Below, in pieces: positions 1-4,395 of a stretch of 7,577 nucleotides of DNA. The notes under the pieces are model-generated. The model had not been told where the DNA came from. It did no database searches and saw only the letters and a list, made by a program, of their open reading frames with translations. Positions within the stretch are counted from its first letter, which is position 1; each line of letters starts with the position of its first letter. Position numbers and translations under genes: made by a program. The stretch is taken from assembly GCA_913061385.1 (NCBI GenBank), contig CAJXTM010000152.1, positions 1 to 7,577 on the forward strand, in the 5' to 3' direction. This DNA comes from an uncultured Rhodopirellula sp. (GTDB lineage: Bacteria > Planctomycetota > Planctomycetia > Pirellulales > Pirellulaceae).

Positions 1-47
1 GAGATCAGCCTCGGTCTCGTGGGCTCGGAGATGTGTATAAGAGACAG
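1..47 (+). other. Nextera (Tn5) read-2/i7 adapter, not genomic
   Basis: Bases 1-5 match the end of the Illumina P7 arm. Bases 6-13 (CAGCCTCG) match the Nextera i7 index N710 as I remember it. Bases 14-28 are the read-2 adapter part (GTCTCGTGGGCTCGG), and bases 29-47 are the 19-bp Tn5 mosaic end AGATGTGTATAAGAGACAG. Translated in one frame, the mosaic end gives the peptide MCIRDS, a known contaminant signature in protein databases, so any plus-strand ORF starting here is artificial. Biological sequence starts at 48. Confidence 0.98.
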
Positions 48-192
48 CCTGAATGCCCGCATCGATAGCCTTGGCATCTGCGACTGCGACGCGGGTCGCT
101 GCTTCGCCTGTGAATTTGTCCGTGACGACCAAATCTTGGTTGGGCGCGAAGGCCTGTCCGCCCAAGTAATAAGGGTAGCTGGGGTTCAGCAT
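48..192 (-). CDS. Aldehyde dehydrogenase, N-terminal fragment (3' end cut by adapter)
   Basis: This is the first 48 codons of an NAD(P)-dependent aldehyde dehydrogenase, an enzyme that oxidises an aldehyde to the acid; the substrate cannot be told from this fragment. The visible protein begins MLNPSYPYYLGGQAF. It contains V-T-D-K-F-T-G-E at residues 23-30 and then A-x-R-V-A-V-A-D-A-x-x-I-D-A-x-I, which is the usual start of the ALDH fold (D-P/K-x-T-G-E, then A-x-V-x-x-A and D-x-A-I). The nucleotide-binding and catalytic Cys/Glu regions lie beyond the adapter junction; full-length family members have about 470-490 residues. The start is supported by GGAG eight bases upstream of the ATG and by an in-frame TGA further upstream with no other ATG between. 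The plus-strand ORF over the same bases is a shadow that begins inside the adapter. Confidence 0.72.
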
Positions 193-526
193 GGCAGTGA
201 CTCCAAAAAAGGCGGCGAGTTGGAATTGTGATTCACGGTGTCAAACGATGAGCCGCCGGCGATCAATGTTTCCACGTCATACTAAGGCTAGTTAACGTTT
301 GTTCAATGCCCGCAGGATGCGTTCCAGCCAGCAGCCTACCGAGGTCCACCTCAAGTACGCGTGTTCAAATTCAACAACCCGCATCGTCATGAATCTCGGC
401 AAAGCAGCCAGCGATTGGGGCGGCACCCAGAAACAGGGAGTCTAGCGTTAGTGATGCGCAGAGCAGGAACTGGAGTTCTGTCAGTCGGAAAGATAAATCT
501 CCAGCGTCCCCGAGCGGCTCAGTGTG
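193..526. other. Intergenic region, fliN to aldehyde dehydrogenase
   Basis: These 334 bp lie between the end of fliN and the start of the ALDH gene, both on the minus strand. The ALDH ribosome binding site (GGAG, about 201-204) and probably its promoter are here. I found no convincing coding sequence: a plus-strand frame at 361-552 opens with GTG and has no recognisable protein character. I also saw no strong terminator behind fliN. The distance argues that ALDH is transcribed separately from fliN. Confidence 0.5.
279..306 (-). promoter_or_regulatory. Possible sigma-70-type promoter for the aldehyde dehydrogenase gene
   Basis: Read on the minus strand, TTGAAC (306-301) and TAGTAT (284-279) are 16 bases apart. 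Each matches four of six bases of the -35 and -10 consensus, and the pair sits about 90 bp before the ALDH start. The match is modest, promoter rules in this phylum are poorly defined, and the assignment is tentative. Confidence 0.22.
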
Positions 527-796
527 TTACTTTTTGGCCGGCGGTGGAGTGAATACTTCGCGAATCCGAATCCCAAACTTGTCGCCGATCTTCACCGTTT
601 CACCCGTCGCAATGGGCGATCCGCCGGCTTCCAGAGTTAGCGGCTGATCGCAATGCACATCAAAAGTCAGCATTGCACCGGGAACCAGGTTCACAATGTT
701 TGCCAATGAGACGCTTTTGCGAGCTAACGTGACACAAACAGGCGTTTGGATCGAAAGAACGGCGCGTGAGTAGTTTGAGTTTGGGTCGACACTCAT
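527..796 (-). CDS. fliN: Flagellar motor switch protein FliN (SpoA domain), short form
   Basis: FliN is part of the cytoplasmic C-ring of the flagellar basal body, where it works with FliM and FliG in torque switching and with FliH in export of flagellar parts. The 89-residue protein is almost entirely one SpoA (FliN/FliM C-terminal) domain, about residues 12-82. It has the typical order of V/I-x-x-P-V-x-V-x-L-A, then L-x-N-I-V-N-L-x-P-G-A (31-41), P-L-x-L-x-x-G-G-x-x-I-A-x-G-E (52-66) and F-G-I-R-I-R-E-V (74-81). Many FliN proteins are longer (about 110-140 residues) with an N-terminal extension, which is nearly absent here. An in-frame TAG lies 18-20 bases upstream and no other start follows it, so the short start is firm. 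The only purine-rich stretch (AGGAAAAG) ends about 12 bases before the ATG, a poor fit to a Shine-Dalgarno site. No other flagellar gene is visible. It faces away from the NRDE gene across a divergent spacer. Confidence 0.88.
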   Translation of the reverse strand: MSVDPNSNYSRAVLSIQTPVCVTLARKSVSLANIVNLVPGAMLTFDVHCDQPLTLEAGGSPIATGETVKIGDKFGIRIREVFTPPPAKK

Positions 797-1083
797 AAGG
801 GCGTCTTGCTTTTCCTAGCGATGTTGAGAACTTAGGGCACTTAGAACAGCCCACAACCGCTATTATCGGCCTGCCGATGCTCAAAGCTTGCCCAGACTCC
901 TCTAATCGGTACCAAAAACCCCGCAAAAGCAAGCATTTCACTTACTAACCCCCCGACAGAGGGTATGGTAGGGGCTGCTGCGGGGATACATTAGGCCCTG
1001 CCTGAAGTGTGGTTTGATTTCTCTCACACACTTTGGGAACGCATTTTGATTATCACTGTTCTTTTGAAATAGAAAGCTGCGAG
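797..1083. other. Divergent intergenic region, fliN / NRDE gene
   Basis: These 287 bp separate two divergent genes and must hold both promoters. They contain a perfect small dyad at 865-878 and a C/G-rich patch at about 950-984 (CCCCCC, then GGGG twice). I could not assign promoter boxes with confidence. No gene is supported: the minus-strand frame at 660-941 is a shadow that overlaps fliN out of frame. Confidence 0.5.
865..878. repeat. Perfect dyad (possible operator) upstream of fliN
   Basis: ATCGGC and GCCGAT form a perfect 6-bp inverted repeat with a 2-bp spacer, in a non-coding position 69 bp upstream of the fliN start. The symmetry and position suit a dimeric regulator site. A 14-bp dyad can also arise by chance, and no second copy is visible nearby. 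Confidence 0.3.
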
Positions 1084-1863
1084 ATGTGCCTACTGGCTGT
1101 TCAGTACCGCTTGGTCCCCGAAAGTCCCATTCTTGTCGCAGCGAACCGAGAGGAGTACGTCGACCGACCGAGTCTTCCTCCGTCTATCCAATCTGGCAAG
1201 CCACGTGTCCTTTGCGGCATCGATCAAAAAGCCGGTGGTTCTTGGCTTGGCGTGAATCAAAACGGGTTGTTTGTCGGGCTCTGCAATAGAGCGACCGCAA
1301 TGCCCCTCTTTGGGCAACGCTCCCGTGGTTCGCTGGCTTTAGACCTGCTTCGTTGCACTTCCGCCAGTCGTGCCTTAGAGAAAGCTGAGACGGAATTTGC
1401 AAAGACCCGCTACGACGGTTGCAATATTCTGATCGCAGATGCCAAGAATGGATACGCGATCCATGCCGACGAGCGTCAGGAAGTCGTCGAGCTCAAAGAT
1501 GGCTTGAACATCATCGGTGCCCGCAACCTGAATGATCCAGATGATCAGCGAGTGCAGATGGCCAGACGTTTGTTAACGCTGCAAACGCTTGATTCACCCG
1601 TCAAGTTCCTCGCTGTGGCAAGTAAAGTCTTCGCGAGATCTCCTGTCGGGCCAGGGCGTCCGAGTATGGTGGTTCGAAATGGTGACTATGGCACTGTCAG
1701 TAGCACGCTGATCGCCTTGGGGGTCAAACCTCGGGATGCGATTTATCAATTCAGCAACGGGGCTCCTGATCAGTCCAAGTACGAGGATTTTTCGCCAATG
1801 TTGCGTGATATCCTCAGCCGCGGACTGCGTGAGGCTCGCACCAAAGCGAAAGTCCAAGGCTAA
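1084..1863 (+). CDS. NRDE family protein (TANGO2 homologue)
   Basis: This is a complete 259-residue member of the NRDE/TANGO2 family, near the usual length of about 250-270. The family has an N-terminal-nucleophile-hydrolase-like fold. Its eukaryotic members are linked to haem mobilisation, while bacterial roles are mostly undefined. The protein starts M-C-L-L-A-V. Cys2, exposed once Met is removed, is a family hallmark and fixes the start at 1084, although the frame stays open upstream to a TTG at 1033. The name-giving motif appears as NREE at 21-24. Other family blocks are GGSWLGVNQNGLFVGLCNR (51-69), YDGCNILIAD (110-119), a G-A-R-N-L-N-D-P-D-D-Q-R-V block (145-157) and GDYGTVSSTLI (200-210). 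The upstream AGAAAG is at best a weak ribosome binding site. The stop codon is the first base triplet of an 18-bp tandem duplication. The molecular substrate cannot be read from the sequence. Confidence 0.88.
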   Translation: MCLLAVQYRLVPESPILVAANREEYVDRPSLPPSIQSGKPRVLCGIDQKAGGSWLGVNQNGLFVGLCNRATAMPLFGQRSRGSLALDLLRCTSASRALEKAETEFAKTRYDGCNILIADAKNGYAIHADERQEVVELKDGLNIIGARNLNDPDDQRVQMARRLLTLQTLDSPVKFLAVASKVFARSPVGPGRPSMVVRNGDYGTVSSTLIALGVKPRDAIYQFSNGAPDQSKYEDFSPMLRDILSRGLREARTKAKVQG

Positions 1864-1896
1864 TCACCGTGAGATAGCTAATCACCGTGAGGTAGC
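1861..1896. repeat. 18-bp tandem duplication starting at the NRDE stop codon
   Basis: The unit TAATCACCGTGAGATAGC (1861-1878) is followed directly by TAATCACCGTGAGGTAGC (1879-1896), which differs at one base. A partial third copy (TAATC, 1897-1901) then diverges. The first three bases are the TAA stop of the NRDE gene. Because 18 is a multiple of three, each copy repeats an in-frame TAA and TGA, giving four stop codons in a row plus another TAA at 1897. It looks like a local slippage duplication. Confidence 0.85.
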
Positions 1897-1944
1897 TAAT
1901 CGGTGCCTTTTAATCGCTTCGTTCGTTCAGGTGAATTCTCAAAC

Positions 1945-1973
1945 CGCAGACCGGGCTGTTTCGCCCGTCTGCG
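1945..1973 (+). terminator. Strong hairpin downstream of the NRDE gene, possible terminator
   Basis: CGCAGAC-C-GGGC (1945-1956) pairs with GCCCGTCTGCG (1963-1973) across a 6-base loop (TGTTTC), giving 11 base pairs with one bulged C. It lies 81 bases after the NRDE stop. Only TT follows the stem and there is no U-tract, so it may be a non-classical terminator or an mRNA 3' end stabiliser instead of an intrinsic terminator. Confidence 0.4.
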
Positions 1974-2104
1974 TTCGCCGCTCGGAATCACCCTCTGATG
2001 TTGCGTTCGCCCGGTGGAAAGCCGGCTCGCTGGATTTTCTGTATCTGCGTTCTTCTGTCGTACTAATCCGGACCAGCGTTCGTATGCGGTTATAACGGCG
2101 GGGT

Positions 2105-2137
2105 TGACGCATCTTTAAGAGCCCCTAAGTTGCGTCA
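2105..2137. promoter_or_regulatory. Wide inverted repeat upstream of the epimerase gene
   Basis: TGACGCA (2105-2111) and TGCGTCA (2131-2137) are perfect reverse complements separated by 19 bases, ending 41 bp before the epimerase start. TTGACG at 2104-2109 also resembles a -35 box (five of six), but no good -10 follows at the right distance. It could be an operator with half-sites about 2.5 helical turns apart, or a hairpin in the leader RNA. Confidence 0.3.
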
Positions 2138-2178
2138 CACATCTTTCTTTTTCGTTTTGCTTTTCCGCCTGAGTTCTC

Positions 2179-3147
2179 ATGTCATCTGATGTAACGAGTT
2201 CGATTCAAGGTTCACGCTGTTTGGTCACGGGTGGCGCTGGTTTCATTGGTTCTCATTTGGTGGACGGGTTGTTGGCAGCGGGCGGCACCGTTCGTATTTT
2301 GGATAACTTCAGTACAGGTTTTCGCCGAAATCTTGAACACCTTGAGTCCGGCCAGATCGAGATCGTGGAGGGGGATGCATCGGATATTGAGGTTGCTAGG
2401 CAGGCCGTATCCGACGTCGACTTGGTGTTTCATGCGGCGGCCATGGCGAGTGTGCCACGAAGTATGCGGGAACCGGATTTGTGTCATGCGTGGTGCGCGA
2501 CCAGCACCGTGAATTTATTGCAGGTTTCAGCGGCGGCAGGCGTTCGGCGTCTGGTGCTCGCTTCGACCAGTGCGGCCTACGGCGATTCCACGTTTGTGTC
2601 CAAACGCGAGACTGATCCATCGGCACCACTGTCGCCTTATGCTGCTGCAAAATTGGCGGCGGAGGCTTACTGCCAAGCGTTTCAACGCGGCTTTGATCTT
2701 GAGACAGTTGTGCTGCGTTACTTCAACGTTTTTGGACCACGTCAGGATCCCCAAAGCGAGTACAGCGCTGTGATTCCCAAGTTCGTCTCGATGATTCTTT
2801 CTGGAGAGCGTCCTGTCATTTACGGTGACGGACAGCAGTCACGCGATTTTGTTTTTGTCAAAGATGTTGTGCAGGCAAATCTACTTGCGGCGACAGCCGC
2901 AGATGCTCCCGGCGGGACATTCAATATCGCACGCGGGGAGCGAACCACATTATTGGAATTGCTGACCAATCTTCGCGATATTCTCTCCGAGCACATCGAG
3001 CCCATTCACGAACCACCCCGAGCCGGCGACGTGCGTGATTCACTCGCCGATATTTCCGAAGCTCGGACTCGATTGGAATTCGAGCCGGGGACGACGATCG
3101 CCGAGGGACTTCGGCAGAGTGTTGAGTATTATCGCAGCATTGTTTAG
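2179..3147 (+). CDS. NAD-dependent sugar-nucleotide epimerase (extended SDR, UDP-GlcNAc/UDP-glucose 4-epimerase-like)
   Basis: This is a complete 322-residue extended short-chain dehydrogenase/reductase. It probably inverts C4 of a UDP-sugar through a transient 4-keto intermediate with bound NAD, supplying precursors for polysaccharide or glycan synthesis in the cytoplasm. The Rossmann motif TGGAGFIGSH is at 17-26 and the NAD-ribose-binding Asp is in LDNFSTG (Asp42). Next come HAAAMASVPRS (85-95), the catalytic Ser/Thr stretch in ASTSAAYG (128-135) and the Y-x-x-x-K pair Tyr154/Lys158. The block RYFNVFGPRQDPQSEYSAVIPKF (180-202), followed by YGDGQQSRDFVFVKDVVQANLLAA, resembles the WbpP/TviC group of UDP-GlcNAc 4-epimerases, so that activity is slightly preferred over plain GalE. 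A UDP-glucuronate-type enzyme is less likely. Position 106 is Cys where GalE-type enzymes usually have Asn. The ATG at 2179 leaves a normal short leader before the Rossmann fold. No Shine-Dalgarno site is visible. A terminator follows at 3205. Confidence 0.85.
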   Translation: MSSDVTSSIQGSRCLVTGGAGFIGSHLVDGLLAAGGTVRILDNFSTGFRRNLEHLESGQIEIVEGDASDIEVARQAVSDVDLVFHAAAMASVPRSMREPDLCHAWCATSTVNLLQVSAAAGVRRLVLASTSAAYGDSTFVSKRETDPSAPLSPYAAAKLAAEAYCQAFQRGFDLETVVLRYFNVFGPRQDPQSEYSAVIPKFVSMILSGERPVIYGDGQQSRDFVFVKDVVQANLLAATAADAPGGTFNIARGERTTLLELLTNLRDILSEHIEPIHEPPRAGDVRDSLADISEARTRLEFEPGTTIAEGLRQSVEYYRSIV

Positions 3148-3204
3148 GCAGGTTGCTGTGTGCAGTGGATGATCAGGAGTTGAGCGTTCGGCAAATGCTC
3201 GTCC

Positions 3205-3230
3205 CCTCAAGGCTTGCCGTTGAGGTTTTT
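3205..3230 (+). terminator. Intrinsic terminator after the epimerase gene
   Basis: CCTCAAGG (3205-3212) pairs with CC-G-TTGAGG (3217-3225, one bulged G) around the loop CTTG, and is followed at once by TTTTT (3226-3230). It lies 57 bases beyond the epimerase stop on the same strand. Stem, tight loop and U-tract together fit a rho-independent terminator well. Confidence 0.75.
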
Positions 3231-3326
3231 CCGTCTGCGTTTGAGAACTCTTGGGGCGTTTCTGACCCTGTGCGGGTAACGTATCCCTGACGACGCAATG
3301 TGTGAATGGGCATTTGAATCGCTAGC

Positions 3327-3422
3327 CCGGTGTTTGCTTGAACCGGTGTTTGCTTGAACCGGTGTTTGCTTGAACCTGTGTTTGTTTGAACCGGTGTTTG
3401 TTTGAACCGGTGTTTGTTTGAA
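3327..3422. repeat. Tandem array, six copies of a 16-bp unit
   Basis: Six head-to-tail copies of CCGGTGTTTGCTTGAA start at 3327, 3343, 3359, 3375, 3391 and 3407. Copies 1-3 are identical. Copies 4-6 carry T in place of C at unit position 11, and copy 4 also has T for G at position 3. A degenerate copy (CTAGTATTGATTCGTT) follows. The array is non-coding. Translated on the minus strand it gives a 16-residue-period peptide with no sign of being a real protein. There are no spacers, so it is not CRISPR. It is a minisatellite-type repeat, and copy number may vary between strains. Confidence 0.93.
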
Positions 3423-3708
3423 CTAGTATTGATTCGTTCACGGGAGCCAACTTGCAGACGCCGCGTTTCTTCATGCAGGATCGACAGTTACTTTCGATGA
3501 CGGATCCGGTTTCATTGTTTGAGCAAAACGAGTCTTTTCGTGTTGTAAGCAACTGATGCCTTCATGAGTCTGGCGATCGTTATCTGGTAAGGAGCTGGCA
3601 GCAAACAGAATGGTTAGGGCGTCTTTGCCTTGCTCTTTTTTTTGCTTTTTGTTCTCTTCCCGTTCGCTGCATGCAGTGTCCGCGATCTCCTTCAAAGTAG
3701 TAATCAAC

Positions 3709-4205
3709 ATGAAAAAGTTGATGGTTGGGCTGATCTGTGTCGCACTGTGAGGCATTGGACTCTAAGTCATTCGTAACCTGGCTGAAGAAGCCAAGGTAGT
3801 CACCGTGACTGAAGGGTGCGTGGTGTCGTTTTATGGCAAGCCAACAAAAGAGTCAGGAACATTTTTGACGGATACTGGGAAGAGTTTGTATGTCCAGTAC
3901 AGCCACTCGCAAACGTTTTGGAAACACTATCAGGCAAAAGCCAGTACCTACCCTTGAAAGCTGACAAGTGAAGAATTTCAGAATGAGTCTGACTTCGAGG
4001 CTATCTTTGGTGATGATCTAAGGAGCCTTCGCCGCGGTTTGAGATTGATTGCAATCCTGCGTTTGACATTACGGTTCCGCAGTTGGCTGTAACGATTTTG
4101 TCGCGATATACATTTGTGAATCACAAACGTCTCGTGAGTGCAACCGCGTCAGGTAGTGGGCAAGATTCCCGACGGTTCATTCAATCGCTGTGGAATGCGG
4201 AGTGA
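3709..4205 (+). pseudogene. Decayed gene for a small exported protein (three stops, one frameshift)
   Basis: A degraded reading frame of about 165 codons starts at ATG 3709. It opens M-K-K-L-M-V-G-L-I-C-V-A-L, a typical signal-peptide start, then is broken by TGA (3748-3750) and TAA (3763-3765). It continues with protein-like sequence (V-V-S-F-Y-G-K-P-T-K-E-S-G-T-F, then QYSHSQTFWKHYQAK), meets TGA at 3955-3957, and runs on through L-T-S-E-E-F-Q-N-E-S-D-F-E-A-I-F-G-D-D-L. Around 4014-4023 the frame shifts and continues as EPSPRFEIDCNPAFDITV to RRFIQSLWNAE, ending at TGA 4203-4205. Each stop is one transition away from Trp (TGG) or Gln (CAA). The family is not recognised. The G-K-P-T start and F-I-Q-S-L end faintly recall small exported planctomycete proteins, but this is an impression only. 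No Shine-Dalgarno site precedes the ATG. Sequencing error is an unlikely explanation for four separate lesions. Confidence 0.68.
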
Positions 4206-4395
4206 TTATTGATTCGCCCGCTTTGTGAGTCCGTGATTTACGCGGAACGTCATCCATAATGTTACGTGGAGTGAGACTCGATGTCTGTAGATTTTTCACT
4301 CGGTTGAGCTTGTTGCTCTTGTGACGAGTCAGTGCACATCATGTTGCTCAAGTCAGTTGATTATTCTCTTGATTCTGTTGCCGGCACGTTTGGTG
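4206..4395. other. Intergenic region between convergent pseudogene and VWA gene
   Basis: This spacer lies between the ends of two converging genes. It contains a two-part stem-loop at 4298-4329: ACTCG pairs with CGAGT, and inside it GAGC pairs with GCTC around TTGTT. It is weak, and the flanking T-run lies on the 5' side when read on the plus strand, so it is not a classical terminator for either gene. Nothing else stands out. Confidence 0.4.

Larger units (their letters stand above)
1864..2178. other. Intergenic region, NRDE gene to epimerase
   Basis: This 315-bp spacer holds the rest of the stop-codon repeat, a hairpin at 1945-1973 and a wide dyad at 2105-2137. Just upstream of the epimerase is a T/C-rich leader (about 2141-2170). 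A plus-strand frame crosses it to 2095, but that frame starts out of phase inside the NRDE gene and has no recognisable homology, so I treat it as non-coding. The start of the epimerase has no clear Shine-Dalgarno site. Confidence 0.5.
3148..3708. other. Intergenic region with terminator and tandem array
   Basis: These 561 bp contain no supportable gene. They hold the epimerase terminator (3205-3230), the 16-bp tandem array (3327-3422, with a degenerate seventh copy to about 3438) and a T-rich tract at about 3633-3657 (eight T, then five T). A small G/C stem (3616-3631) precedes the T-run and might act as a weak plus-strand terminator. A 27-codon plus frame at 3473-3556 and a minus frame at 3471-3755 show no homology I recognise. 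Confidence 0.5.

Noticed and set aside
19..231. 70-codon plus-strand ORF at the left end
   Set aside because: It starts inside the Nextera adapter (MCIRDS signature) and overlaps the better-supported ALDH start on the other strand.
1736..2095. 119-codon plus-strand ORF crossing the NRDE stop
   Set aside because: Its first third is an out-of-phase shadow of the NRDE gene. The rest covers the 18-bp repeat and hairpin with no protein-like character.
3327..3422. CRISPR array
   Set aside because: Units are 16 bp, directly adjacent and without unique spacers; no cas gene is present.
3322..3552. Minus-strand frame with a periodic Lys/Gln/Asn/Thr-rich peptide over the tandem array
   Set aside because: The period comes from the 16-bp DNA repeat (48 bp = 16 residues). 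There is no start context, homology or sensible composition outside the repeat.
3473..3556. 27-codon plus-strand micro-ORF
   Set aside because: Too short, no ribosome binding site and no recognisable family; the open stretch can be chance.
3748..3957. TGA recoding (Trp or selenocysteine) in the broken gene
   Set aside because: A TAA stop and a frameshift also interrupt it, and neighbouring intact genes use TGG for Trp and end in TGA.
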